Shown: positions 8,344-16,612 of the stretch, piece by piece
How the letters are laid out: the number at the start of each line of letters is the position of its first letter
How positions within the stretch are numbered: the first letter of the stretch is position 1
Source: Candidatus Promineifilum breve
GTDB lineage: Bacteria; Chloroflexota; Anaerolineae; Promineifilales; Promineifilaceae
Assembly (NCBI RefSeq): GCF_900066015.1
Contig: NZ_LN890655.1
Coordinates: 1,652,726 to 1,716,725, forward strand
Direction: 5' to 3'
DNA length: 64,000 bases
Translations under genes and position numbers: made by a program
Notes under the pieces: generated by a model
Seen by the model: only the letters and a program-made list of their open reading frames with translations
Database searches by the model: none
Told to the model about the DNA's origin: nothing

Positions 8344-9015
8344 CTATTTACTGTTGACCACGGCAATCGCCACGCCATCGTACCCCTTGCCGTCCACCGT
8401 TTGCAGGATGGTGGCCGTCAGGCGCGGCTCGGCGGCCAGGGCGGCGTTGAATTGGCGCACGCCGCGCACGTTGGCGTCGTCGTCAGCGGCGTCGGCCACC
8501 CGACCCTGGCGCACCACGTTATCGGCGACGATCAGCGCCCCCGGCCGGGCATGGCGCAGCGACCAATGCAGATAGGCCGGATAGCTGGGTTTGTCGGCGT
8601 CGATGAAGATCAGGTCAAACGGCTCGGTCGCCTCGGCATCCAGGGCGGCCAGCGAATCGACCGCCCGCCCAACGCGCACCTCTACCCGGTCGGCCAGCCC
8701 GGCGCGGGCGATGTTGGTCTGGGCCATCTCGGCGTGGACGGGGTCGAACTCCAGCGTGATCAGCCGGCCATCGGGCGGTAAGGCCCGCGCCAGCCAGATG
8801 GCGCTATAGCCGCCCAACGTGCCGATCTCCAGAATTCGGCGCGCCCCCACCGTGCGGGCCAGCAGGTGCAGCAGCCGGCCCAATGTCGCGGTGACGGCGA
8901 TCTGGGGCAGCCCGGCGGCGGTGCTGTCGTGCAATGCCGCCGCCAGCGCCGGGTCGTCGGCGCCAAACAGCCCGGCGATATAATCATCAACAACTTGCCA
9001 TTGTTCCTGTGTCAT
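8344..9015 (-). CDS. O-methyltransferase, caffeoyl-CoA OMT-like
   Basis: A 223-residue class I SAM-dependent methyltransferase of the CCoAOMT-like family found across bacteria. Motif I 'ILEIGTLGGYSAIWLA' near residue 60, the acidic ribose-binding 'LITLEFDPVHAEMA' near 85, and the metal/catalytic stretch 'FDLIFIDADKPSYPAYL' near 135 followed by 'GALIVADNVVRQGRV'. Metal ligands Asp-Asp-Asn are therefore retained. Acceptor substrate unknown. GGAAGAG lies a few bases before the ATG. It is 48 bp upstream of the cupredoxin gene on the same strand. Confidence 0.92.
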   Translation of the reverse strand: MTQEQWQVVDDYIAGLFGADDPALAAALHDSTAAGLPQIAVTATLGRLLHLLARTVGARRILEIGTLGGYSAIWLARALPPDGRLITLEFDPVHAEMAQTNIARAGLADRVEVRVGRAVDSLAALDAEATEPFDLIFIDADKPSYPAYLHWSLRHARPGALIVADNVVRQGRVADAADDDANVRGVRQFNAALAAEPRLTATILQTVDGKGYDGVAIAVVNSK

Positions 9016-9050
9016 TAACTCTCTTCCTCAATAGATTCTTTCATTATCCC

Positions 9051-9114
9051 CTGCCCCCCTGCTCCCCTGCCCCCCTGCCCCCCTGCTCCCCTGCTCCCCT
9101 GCTCCCCTGCTCCC
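9051..9114. repeat. Octamer tandem repeat CTGCYCCC x8
   Basis: Eight back-to-back copies of CTGCCCCC or CTGCTCCC in the gap between the O-methyltransferase and GNAT genes, ending at the GNAT stop codon. A shorter stretch of the same word in the opposite orientation occurs at 26055-26079. Confidence 0.9.
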
Positions 9115-10134
9115 CTAAAGTTGCTTCTGATAGGCCATCGACTGGTCGACCGTCCTAAAGCCGCACTCTTCGTAGAGTCGCGTCGCGCCGCTGATATTCT
9201 CGGCGTCGACGAAGAGGGCCGATTCGGTCATGCCCTCGGCTTTCAGCACGCGCAGGCTTTCGGCGATGAGGGCGCGGGCCAGGCCGCGGCGGCGGTAGGG
9301 CTGTCGCACGCTGATGTACTCGGTGTAGCCGCGCCGGCGATTGAACTTCTCGTTCTCCAGCCGGTCGATGAACGTCCCTACCTGCCCGGCGACCTCATTG
9401 GTCGCCACGTCCCAGGCGATCTGCCACAGCTCCGGCGTGAAGATGACCTTGTCCTCCAACCACTCCTGATAGGACTCTTCCGGTTCCGGGCTATAACCCC
9501 AATGATCATGAAAGGCCTCGTTGGAAGCGTCCCAGATGAGCCGGTAATGCTCCGGCAGGACCGGCCGCATCGCCAGACCATCGGGCATGGCAAAATCGGG
9601 CAGTGACCCTTCCAGCGACCGCACCATCCGGTGGAAGGTGCGCACCGGCCGGTAGCCCTCGCCCTCCAGCAGGTCGATCAGGCTCTGGGCCTGGGCCTGG
9701 GCCGAGGTAGAGAATACCTTGGGCGTGTCGGCCGGATGCTCGGCGGCGATCTCTCTGATGCGCGCCTCCATCCACCGGAGCAAAGCCCGGCGAATGCCCT
9801 GCCCGCGCCATTGCGGCAGCACGGCCGGCCAGAACTTGTAACGAAACAGTCCGATCTCTTCCCGCGACCATTCGCTGCGCACGAAGCCGACCATCTCGCC
9901 CTCGACTTCGGCGATCACCATATCCCGCGCCGGATCGCTATTGACCAGATGCGCGTACATGCGGGCCACGTCATCGACCGTGACCACCCATTCCGTCCCG
10001 TCGGCCCCGCGGGCGGCGTTGCCCACGGTGGCGATGGCGGCGTAATCGCTCGGGCCGCGGAAACGGCGGAAGGTTAGCCCGGCAAGGGCGGGGGCGTCAA
10101 TCAGAAAAACGGCATCGTCGGTCTGGGGAAACAT
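9115..10134 (-). CDS. Tandem-domain GNAT acetyltransferase
   Basis: A 339-residue protein with two GNAT folds. Domain 1 (residues about 18-165) carries the degenerate acetyl-CoA loop 'PQWRGQGIRRALLRW'; domain 2 (about 185-339) carries the standard 'RQPYRRRGLARALI' loop and the closing 'ISGATRLYEECGF'. This two-domain layout is like mycothiol synthase, but no mycothiol genes are nearby and I do not assign that role. The C-terminal domain is likely the active one. It is monocistronic as far as the spacing shows (99 bp to the O-methyltransferase gene). Confidence 0.87.
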   Translation of the reverse strand: MFPQTDDAVFLIDAPALAGLTFRRFRGPSDYAAIATVGNAARGADGTEWVVTVDDVARMYAHLVNSDPARDMVIAEVEGEMVGFVRSEWSREEIGLFRYKFWPAVLPQWRGQGIRRALLRWMEARIREIAAEHPADTPKVFSTSAQAQAQSLIDLLEGEGYRPVRTFHRMVRSLEGSLPDFAMPDGLAMRPVLPEHYRLIWDASNEAFHDHWGYSPEPEESYQEWLEDKVIFTPELWQIAWDVATNEVAGQVGTFIDRLENEKFNRRRGYTEYISVRQPYRRRGLARALIAESLRVLKAEGMTESALFVDAENISGATRLYEECGFRTVDQSMAYQKQL

Positions 10135-10225
10135 AGGGCATCGTCTCTTGCTAAAGATTTCGTCAGGTGGGACGAGAGCAACAGGGGACAGGATAGCATA
10201 AAGGCAGAAGGAAAATCAAGCGAGC

Positions 10226-10259
10226 AGGTGCAACGCACTTCAGAAAGTGCGTTGCACCT
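10226..10259. repeat. Palindromic repeat, copy 3 (perfect)
   Basis: AGGTGCAACGCACTT, loop CAGA, and a perfectly complementary 15-base arm. Compared with copy 1 at 5301, one base of the right arm is changed so that the stem is fully paired. It ends 14 bp before the stop of the DinB-like gene. Confidence 0.88.
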
Positions 10260-10273
10260 GCGGCCACGATGGG

Positions 10274-10942
10274 TTATTTAGCGCGATCCTCGATTTCCCA
10301 CGCATGATCGAGGGCGTGCCAGGCCACGCGCCGCACGAAGTAGCGCGCCGGCCAGATGACGCCGCCGCGCGGGCCGCGTTCCGGTATCTCGCCCCGCTCG
10401 GCGGCCAGCAGCGCATCCATGATCGCCTGCCGCGTTTGGCGCATGGCCTCGTTCAAATTCGTCGTGTCCGACTTTGGCGCTTTGTGGGCCAGCCGTCCCA
10501 AATAGCCGCCCTCCGCCTCTAACAAGTGCTGGGTGATAGCTTCCAACTGCCGGCCGCCGCCGCGCGGCCCCCGGCGCAGCTCCCGCCCGGCCGCGGCGGC
10601 GAAGGCCTCGTCGAACGCGCCCCAACAGGCCTGCAAGATCAACCCCAGCCGGCGCCATTCGGCCGCGTCCAACGGCGGCTGGTCGGCCTGGGGGATAAGC
10701 CCCGGCGCGCCAAAATCGGTCGTACTGTTGCCCGGAATCCGCTCGACCACGCTAAAAGCCCGGACGGAACGGGGCGGGTCAAATTCCAGCACCGTCGTGC
10801 CGATCACGCGGGCATAGCGGCCCCCGGAATGCAGCAGGGCCGCCAGCGCCGTCGCCTCGTCGCGGCCCACGCGCGTCCAACCCGGCCACTCCAGCACCCC
10901 GGCGATGGTGCGCTTCCGGCCGACTTCCAGATAGACATCCAT
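10274..10942 (-). CDS. DinB-like hypothetical protein
   Basis: A 222-residue soluble protein. The C-terminal half is helical and ends 'VRRVAWHALDHAWEIEDR', the final-helix pattern (H-x3-D-H) seen in DinB/YfiT-type four-helix bundles that bind a metal; an earlier 'AITQHLLEAEGGYLGRL' could give another His ligand. The N-terminal 90 residues are beta-rich and unusual for DinB proteins. The start codon overlaps the transglutaminase stop (ATGA), so it is the third gene of a coupled GNAT-transglutaminase-DinB-like operon. Function unknown; DinB-type enzymes often transfer thiols. Confidence 0.55.
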   Translation of the reverse strand: MDVYLEVGRKRTIAGVLEWPGWTRVGRDEATALAALLHSGGRYARVIGTTVLEFDPPRSVRAFSVVERIPGNSTTDFGAPGLIPQADQPPLDAAEWRRLGLILQACWGAFDEAFAAAAGRELRRGPRGGGRQLEAITQHLLEAEGGYLGRLAHKAPKSDTTNLNEAMRQTRQAIMDALLAAERGEIPERGPRGGVIWPARYFVRRVAWHALDHAWEIEDRAK

Positions 10943-11835
10943 CAGCTTAGCCCCAGATCGATACTAACCGGCTCCGGCCCGGTGAAACTGAGGATCGTGC
11001 GCGGCACGCGCCAGCGCGAGTCGACCTCATACAGCGCGCGCAAGCGGTCGAACTCGGCCACGTCGCCGCCGCTGAGCGCGGCCATGTCGTCCAGCGCGGC
11101 CATATCCTCATCGCTCAGGGCCTCGTCGCCGCCCTCGACGTAGGCCAGCCCCCAGATGTCCCAGGGCAGCAACTCAACCTTGTTCAGCGCGGCCACGTCG
11201 CGCACCAGATTGCCGCGGATGAACCACAGGCCGCTCATGTCGTGGATGCCGAACGCCGCCGGGTCGGCCCCCTCGGCGCGGGCCATCCGCCACGCTCGGC
11301 CGCCGGTGATGAACTGGTCGCGGGGCACGTCGAGCGGGTCGAAGTCGATGCCCAGCACGCGCTGTTGCAGCTCGTCCAGTTGGGCATCGACCAGCACCCA
11401 GCGGTTCTCGGCCGCGTGCCAATATTCGACCACCCAATGATCCTCATAATGGTTTGGCTCGAAGTAAGCGCCGAAGCCGCAACGGGCGCGGGCCGGCACG
11501 CCCTGAGCGCGCAACATGGTCGTCAGCATGACGGAGAAGTCGCGGCAATTGCCGACGAGGCGGCAAGCCGGATCGCGGGTCTCGGCCAGCGGCCGCGGGT
11601 CGAGTTCGAGAATACGTTGCAGTTGCCGGTCCACGGCGCGCAACTGCACCTCGCCGCGGCGGGCGTCATCGAGTTCCACGCCGTAGCGGCCGGCCCAGAA
11701 GACGTGGATCAACAACCCCTGTACAACGTGGACGAGCGCGGGGACATTGTGCGGCAAGTCGGACAGGAAAGGAGCCAGCGCGCCCGGTGTCGTCATTGGG
11801 CCGGGGGCGGCATAGAAGTCAAACGGGTGGGTCAT
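10942..11835 (-). CDS. Transglutaminase-like cysteine protease-fold protein
   Basis: A 297-residue cytoplasmic protein with the transglutaminase-like triad: Cys in 'LVGNCRDFSVMLTTMLRAQG' near residue 100, His in 'NHYEDHWVVEYWH' and Asp in 'WVLVDAQLDELQ'. I place the start at the ATG at 11835, which has GGAGG 8 nt upstream; a GTG at 11883 overlapping the previous stop is the alternative. The C-terminal part 'IHDMSGLWFIRGNLVRDVAALNKVE' (split) is typical of a bacterial subfamily of unknown substrate. Coupled to the downstream DinB-like gene by ATGA. Confidence 0.85.
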   Translation of the reverse strand: MTHPFDFYAAPGPMTTPGALAPFLSDLPHNVPALVHVVQGLLIHVFWAGRYGVELDDARRGEVQLRAVDRQLQRILELDPRPLAETRDPACRLVGNCRDFSVMLTTMLRAQGVPARARCGFGAYFEPNHYEDHWVVEYWHAAENRWVLVDAQLDELQQRVLGIDFDPLDVPRDQFITGGRAWRMARAEGADPAAFGIHDMSGLWFIRGNLVRDVAALNKVELLPWDIWGLAYVEGGDEALSDEDMAALDDMAALSGGDVAEFDRLRALYEVDSRWRVPRTILSFTGPEPVSIDLGLS

Positions 11836-11879
11836 GGATTTCGCCTCCGCCAGGGATTGTACCTCAAAGTCGAGCGACC

Positions 11880-12803
11880 TCACTCTCTGACGTACTCATA
11901 CGCCGCCTGTTCGTCCACCGCGCCCAGAGAGCCATAGAGAGCCAGCGCCCCCTCGCTATAGCCCATGATGTAGGCGCTGCGCAGGCCCATCTCTTTCAGC
12001 CGGTGCAGGCACTCGATGATCGCCGCGCGAGCCAAACCGCGCCGCCGGAACCCCTCGTGGGTGCAGACGCGCTCGATGTCGGCCTCCAGATTATGGGCGT
12101 CGATGAGCGCCTCGCAGCCGGCCACGAGGCGGCCGTCGGGGGCCATGACGCAGATGTCGGTCGGCGCGTGGTAGATGGGGTTGCGGCGGCTGACCTCATC
12201 GAGCATGAGTGCGTGGGGCAACTCGTCGGGCGTGTATTCCGCGCCGCGATGGAAGGCGTTATAGCGCAACAGGCGTTGGCCGCGATAGTCGGGATGGGTC
12301 GCCATGTCCACCATCGTGAAGCCCGGCTCCAGCGTCGGCCGCGGGACGAGCGGGCCGGTCAGGTCGAAGCGGCGTGTCCAGAACGTGGCGGCGCGGGCAA
12401 AGCCGTGGCGCTTCAAAATTTCGATCTCAGTGGCCTGCTCCTCGGTGAGTTCGATGCCGAAGCGCGGCCCGCGGCCGGCCCAGGTGTCCAGCGCCCAACA
12501 GAGCATCTCCTCGAACAGGAAGCGATAGCCGGCGCGGGTGATAATGGCGATGCCGGCATCGCCCGACTCGGCGATGACGAAGCCGGTCAGCCTGTCGAAG
12601 CCGTCAAACCACAGGTGGGCGTTGTCGTCAGTGAAGAAAGGCGTCCGCTGTTTGCCGGCATAGACGGCCCACTTCCAATCCACAATGCGGCCCAGACACC
12701 AGGTGGAGCGGGCGCGGACGTTGGCAACGTCGTCGATGAAAAAGCGGGCCAGCCGGTTGAAGTCGCCGGCGGCTTCCGAGTAAGGTCGGTGCGTAGTGTT
12801 CAT
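11880..12803 (-). CDS. GNAT acetyltransferase, C-terminal catalytic domain
   Basis: About 307 residues if started at the ATG at 12803 (MNTTHRPYSE); a longer frame reaches 12878 but its first 25 residues look non-homologous. The C-terminal 140 residues form a GNAT domain with 'HEGFRRRGLARAAI' as acetyl-CoA loop and the closing 'YSEGALALYGSLGA'. The N-terminal half has the fold remnant of a second domain ('VIAESGDAGIAII', 'FGIELTEEQATEIEILKRHGF' split) that lacks a binding loop. Substrate unknown. First gene of the operon with the transglutaminase-like and DinB-like genes. Confidence 0.83.
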   Translation of the reverse strand: MNTTHRPYSEAAGDFNRLARFFIDDVANVRARSTWCLGRIVDWKWAVYAGKQRTPFFTDDNAHLWFDGFDRLTGFVIAESGDAGIAIITRAGYRFLFEEMLCWALDTWAGRGPRFGIELTEEQATEIEILKRHGFARAATFWTRRFDLTGPLVPRPTLEPGFTMVDMATHPDYRGQRLLRYNAFHRGAEYTPDELPHALMLDEVSRRNPIYHAPTDICVMAPDGRLVAGCEALIDAHNLEADIERVCTHEGFRRRGLARAAIIECLHRLKEMGLRSAYIMGYSEGALALYGSLGAVDEQAAYEYVRE

Positions 12804-12899
12804 GGTGGCTCCACGAAGACCCTGGCCGTGGCAGGCGTGGGGGCATCGCGCTCGCGGCCGATGGAGTTTAAATGTCAAGCTGCTAGGGCGCGGCGCGGC

Positions 12900-14273
12900 T
12901 CACGATCTGTTCGGCAAATGGGGCGGCAATCCTTGCTCAAAATCGTAATACAGCGTCTGATACCCTTGCCGAAAGTCGATCACGTCCTCCATGACCGACT
13001 CCGGCGCTTCCCGCTCGACCAGGACGCGGGCCATGAAGCCGGCAATGGTCGCCATCTCCGGCTCGCCCATGCCCAGCCGCGTGACCTCAATCGTGCCCAG
13101 GCGCAACCCGCCCGGGCGGTCCCAATCCTCCGGCCGGTCGCCGGGGATCAGATTCTTGTTGGTGATCAGGTTGGCGCGGGCCAGCGTATGGGCCGTGTCC
13201 AGCCCGCCGCCGAAGGCCCGCGCGTCGGCGATGACCTGATGGGTGCGTGTGTACCCCTTGTGGGCGCCCAGCACGGGGATGCCGCGCGCCGCCAGCGCCG
13301 CGCCCAACGCCTGGGCATTGCCCACGATCTGGGCCATGTACCGCTCGCCGAAGGCGATCATCTCCGCCGCGGCCACGGCCAGCGCCGCCACACGGTTCAC
13401 CTGATGGGTGGCGGCCAGCACGGGGAAGATGGCCTGGGTGATGGGTTGGGTCAGCGCCGGGTCGTCCCAGACGATGATGCCGCTCTGCGGGCCGCTGAAC
13501 GTCTTGCCCGCCGAGCCGGTCAGCACCGCCGCGCCCTCGCGCAACGGGTCCTGGAACTGCCCGCCGGCGATCAGGCCAACCTGGTGCGCGCCGTCGAAGA
13601 ACAACTTGCCGCCCCATTCTTCCAGCGCCGCGCTCATCTCGCGCAGGGGGAACGGGAACAGGGTCATCGACGCGCCCAGCGCTACCAACTTCGGCCGCAC
13701 CAGGGCCGCCGTCTTGCGGAACAGATCGAGATCGACTTCCAGTTCCACCGGATCCATGGGCACGTCGACGATCTTCAGCCCACGCACGCCGGCCGGGCCA
13801 TCGGGCCGGTTGCTGGAATGGCCGCCGAACGGCTGGGGGATGCTCATAATGACGTCGCCCGGCGCGGTCAGGGCGGTATAGACGGCCAGATTGCCGATCA
13901 TGCTGGCGACGAGGCGGTGGTCGGCATAGCGGGCGCGGAAGACCTGCTTCAACAGTTCCACGCACAACGCCTCGATCTCGTCGATGTGAGCCGTGCCGGC
14001 GAACCAGCGATTGACGCGGCCGATGTGGCCCTCGGCCGCCCGCGTGCCCACCTCCGACGACAGCAGGGCACGCACGGCCGGGCTGGTGGGCGCTTCGGGG
14101 GCCAGCAGGTTGATACACTGCTCGCCGCGCCAGCGCTCATTGCGCCGCACGGCGGCGAGCACCGCGTCTTGCATCTCCTGGCCGGAGCAGCAGGCGTCGA
14201 GGATGGCCCTGGCCCCGGCCAGAATGGCCGGGTCGTGAACTTCGAACGTGGAATCGGCTACAGTCGTGGTCAT
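12900..14273 (-). CDS. Divergent serine hydroxymethyltransferase-family PLP enzyme
   Basis: A 457-residue fold-type I PLP enzyme. It aligns with GlyA over most of its length: 'IGNLAVYTALTAPGDVIMSI' near residue 125, 'LFFDGAHQVGLIAGGQFQDPL' (split) with the PLP-binding Asp and His, then the Schiff-base lysine in 'GSAGKTFSGPQSG' near 254, and 'GGLRLGTIEVTRLGMGE' near 397. In true SHMT the lysine lies in a TTTTHKT block; here it is GSAGKT, and the substrate region is correspondingly changed. It may act on another beta-hydroxy amino acid or as an aldolase/transaldolase. Stands alone between two hairpins. Confidence 0.8.
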   Translation of the reverse strand: MTTTVADSTFEVHDPAILAGARAILDACCSGQEMQDAVLAAVRRNERWRGEQCINLLAPEAPTSPAVRALLSSEVGTRAAEGHIGRVNRWFAGTAHIDEIEALCVELLKQVFRARYADHRLVASMIGNLAVYTALTAPGDVIMSIPQPFGGHSSNRPDGPAGVRGLKIVDVPMDPVELEVDLDLFRKTAALVRPKLVALGASMTLFPFPLREMSAALEEWGGKLFFDGAHQVGLIAGGQFQDPLREGAAVLTGSAGKTFSGPQSGIIVWDDPALTQPITQAIFPVLAATHQVNRVAALAVAAAEMIAFGERYMAQIVGNAQALGAALAARGIPVLGAHKGYTRTHQVIADARAFGGGLDTAHTLARANLITNKNLIPGDRPEDWDRPGGLRLGTIEVTRLGMGEPEMATIAGFMARVLVEREAPESVMEDVIDFRQGYQTLYYDFEQGLPPHLPNRS

Positions 14274-14362
14274 GCTTGCGCCCCTTGTGTCGCGGGTAGG
14301 ATTTCAAAAATTGGTATTGAGCCGGTTGTTGAACCGCTCCATCATCCCGGCGATTTTATACC

Positions 14363-14432
14363 AGACCTGACAGGGCGGCGATGCCAGCCCACTCCTGACC
14401 TAACCCATCTGCATCGCCGGCCTGTCAGGTCT
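14363..14432 (-). terminator. Long hairpin after the FAD-linked oxidase gene
   Basis: Arms 14363-14384 and 14411-14432 (AGACCTGACAGGGCGGCGATGC and complement) pair over 22 bp with one mismatch around a 26-nt loop. It begins 6 bp after the oxidase stop codon on the minus strand. No U-tract is visible, so a factor-dependent or RNA-stabilising role is possible. Confidence 0.7.
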
Positions 14433-14437
14433 AGCCG

Positions 14438-15847
14438 TCACGAGCGTGGAGCGATGTTCTTGTTGGCCCGGAACAGGTTGGTGGGATCCCAGCGCGTCTT
14501 CACGTCGATCAGCCGCTCATAATTGCGGCCGTAGGCGTCGCGAATGCGCGGGTCGCCTTCCTCCTCGGTCAGAAAGTTGACATACGTACCGCCGGTGGAG
14601 AAGGGGCGCAGGGCCTGCCACGTCTGGCGCACCCAGGCGATGTTGGCCGCGTCGTCCTCGGCCCGCTCCCAGCCGGCCGCGATAGCCAGCACGAAAGCGG
14701 CGTCCCGGTTGCCCACGGCCGAGTAATCCTCCGGCAATTCGTTCAGCGCGCCACCGATGGGGAAGAGCGTGACGCCGGCGAAGGGCGAGACCATGCGCCA
14801 GGCGTTGTCGATGTACTTGGTCAGCATCTCCGGCTCCAGTCGCGGCAGATACTCCGACTTCCAGTAGTCGCGCCGGCCCGGCGGCTGGGTGCCGTCGATG
14901 AGGGTTTGTTGCGCGAGATAGGGCCGCCGCTGCAGGACGTCGCCCACCGGCGTACCGAACGACTTGATGGCCGCGGCGCGCGCCTCGGCCGCGGCCAGCG
15001 GGCCGGTGTCGCAGACGAACAGGGCCACAACGGGCTTGCCGTGGATGTCGGCCGGCAGCCACGGCGCGGGCGGGGCTTTGCGCAGCACGGCGACCACAGT
15101 CTGCTCCGGCGGGGCGTTGGCCGTCAACGCCCGGTACATGTCCAGCACCGCCGGGGCGTCGGCCCCCGGCCAGACCACGGCCCCGGCGATGATCTCCGGC
15201 CCGACGGGGTACAGCTTGTAGGTGAAGCGCGTCACCACGCCGAAGTTGCCGCCGCCGCCGCGCAGGCCCCAGAACAGGTCGGGGTTCTCGGTCTCGCTGG
15301 CGATGACGACCTCGCCAGCGGCGGTGACGACCTCCAGCGACAGGACGGTGTCGCACGTCCAGCCGAAGCGCCGGGTCAGGTAGCCGAAGCCGCCGCCCAA
15401 CGTCAGCCCGGCGATGCCCGTCATCGAGATGAAACCCAGCACGGCGGCCAGCCCATGCGCCTGCGTCGCCCGATCCACGTCGCTCAGCAGGCAGCCCGGT
15501 TGCGCGACGGCCGTGCGCGCCTCCGGGTTGACGACCACCTCCTTCATAAGCGACAGGTCGAGCATCAGCCCCTCGCCGACGGCCGTGCCGGCGATGTTGT
15601 GGCCGCCGCCCTTGACCGACAGCGGCAGCCCGTGTTCGCGGGCGAAATTGACCCCGGCCACAACGTCGGCCGCGTCCCGACAGCGGGCGACGAGCACCGG
15701 CCGCCGGTCGATCATGGCGTTCCAGACGGTGCGGGCCGTGTCATAGTCGGCCGCGCCGGGCAGCAGCAGCGGCCCGTGATGAAGCGCCCGCAAGGCATCG
15801 ATAGCCGCGGACGCCGGTTGAATCGTTTCTCCACTATTTGTATTCAC
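14438..15847 (-). CDS. FAD-linked oxidase, berberine-bridge-enzyme-like
   Basis: A 469-residue flavoprotein of the VAO/PCMH fold with a C-terminal BBE segment ('GTYVNFLTEEEGD' ... 'YERLIDVKTRWDPTNLFRAN'). The FAD domain shows 'PLSVKGGGHNIAGTAVGEG' with the histidine that is normally the covalent FAD anchor, and 'GIAGLTLGGGFGYLTRRFG'. The Cys that makes the second covalent link in bicovalent members is not seen ('LGFISMTGIAG'). I choose the GTG at 15847 because AAGGAG lies 8 nt upstream; the frame is open to 15958 with other starts. Such enzymes oxidise sugars or alcohols using oxygen. Not obviously exported. Confidence 0.9.
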   Translation of the reverse strand: MNTNSGETIQPASAAIDALRALHHGPLLLPGAADYDTARTVWNAMIDRRPVLVARCRDAADVVAGVNFAREHGLPLSVKGGGHNIAGTAVGEGLMLDLSLMKEVVVNPEARTAVAQPGCLLSDVDRATQAHGLAAVLGFISMTGIAGLTLGGGFGYLTRRFGWTCDTVLSLEVVTAAGEVVIASETENPDLFWGLRGGGGNFGVVTRFTYKLYPVGPEIIAGAVVWPGADAPAVLDMYRALTANAPPEQTVVAVLRKAPPAPWLPADIHGKPVVALFVCDTGPLAAAEARAAAIKSFGTPVGDVLQRRPYLAQQTLIDGTQPPGRRDYWKSEYLPRLEPEMLTKYIDNAWRMVSPFAGVTLFPIGGALNELPEDYSAVGNRDAAFVLAIAAGWERAEDDAANIAWVRQTWQALRPFSTGGTYVNFLTEEEGDPRIRDAYGRNYERLIDVKTRWDPTNLFRANKNIAPRS

Positions 15848-15963
15848 GTTGAGATCTCCTTCCGCCATCCTGCGGAATGGCGAAATAATGCGCCATATCC
15901 TGGCGGCATATTCATGGTTTTTGACAACGAGAGACGGATGTGGGGAAAGGCGGGGCAAGCGGT

Positions 15964-16047
15964 GGCGCGTGGCGCGTGGCGCGTGGCGCGTGGCGCGTGG
16001 CGCGTGGCGCGTGGCGCGTGGCGCGTGGCGCGTGGCGCGTGGCGCGT
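15964..16047. repeat. Heptamer tandem repeat GGCGCGT x12
   Basis: Twelve perfect head-to-tail copies of GGCGCGT, 117 bp upstream of the FAD-oxidase start. All frames through it are open and read as simple peptides, but no gene is likely. The unit length and perfection suggest recent expansion by slippage. Confidence 0.97.
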
Positions 16048-16100
16048 TTAATCACCCGAACGTAGTTCGTTGATTGTCTTACCTCGCCTGCCAATGGAAC

Positions 16101-16153
16101 GATTTGGCAAATCGCGGCTCCCACCGGCCGGGAGCGCGATTTGGCAAACCGCG
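16101..16153. repeat. Imperfect hairpin with repeated GATTTGGCAAA
   Basis: Two copies of GATTTGGCAAAnCGCG flank CTCCC...GGGAG, so the segment is both a direct repeat and an imperfect inverted repeat. Role unknown. Confidence 0.6.
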
Positions 16154-16612
16154 CTAGGCGGGCCGGTTGCGGGCAAGACACTGCGGCAACAACAGGTTCC
16201 GGCCGGTAAAGGCCGCTCGGCCGCATTGTCTTGTCCCTTCGCCTGCTATTCGGCAGTGAAGATCAAAACACATGAACACGTTTCGCCTGTGGGCGGTTGG
16301 TTCTTTAACCACCGCGATCTTGACCACCGCCAGGTCTTTCATGCATCCCGGCGCGGTGGTCAGTCGGCAACAAGCCCTGAAGGTTCAGCGATGAAAAGCG
16401 CGGGCGAAGCCCATTGCGCCCTACGAAGTGACCGTGCAGGTAGCGAGCGCCATCATCGGCATCGCTTGTCCCTTCTCGGCCCAATTCATCATAAAAGAAG
16501 ACGTTTACCAATGTCAATATTGGGAAATTGGTCACAATCGTATGGTCAGCGTTCCCACTGACCACGGCCCCCTGACCTAATGAATACTAATCTGCTCACA
16601 ATTGACCACTTT
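16154..16612. other. Non-coding stretch with a possible decayed reading frame
   Basis: No intact gene is convincing here. On the plus strand a frame from the ATG at 16272 to the TAA ending at 16580 is interrupted only by a TGA at 16392-16394. Its first part, MNTFRLWAVGSLTTAILTTA, looks like a signal peptide and is followed by 'RSFMHPGAVVSRQQ', reminiscent of the opening of alginate-lyase-type exported enzymes. It may be a gene fragment; the similarity is weak and short. Confidence 0.25.

Noticed and set aside
9115-10134. Mycothiol synthase
   Set aside because: Only the two-GNAT layout matches; no mycothiol pathway gene is near and the taxon flavour is not actinobacterial.
11787-14522. 911-codon plus-strand open frame
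   Set aside because: It runs antisense to the GNAT and SHMT-like genes, whose motifs are clear. The frame's composition (Arg, Gly, His, Gln-rich) is that of a shadow.
15906-16073. Peptide of repeated GAWRVAR units
   Set aside because: It is the translation of the GGCGCGT array, open in every frame only because the heptamer has no stop.
16305-16565. Minus-strand 86-codon frame
   Set aside because: No recognisable motif or ribosome site; overlaps the interrupted plus-strand frame and looks random.
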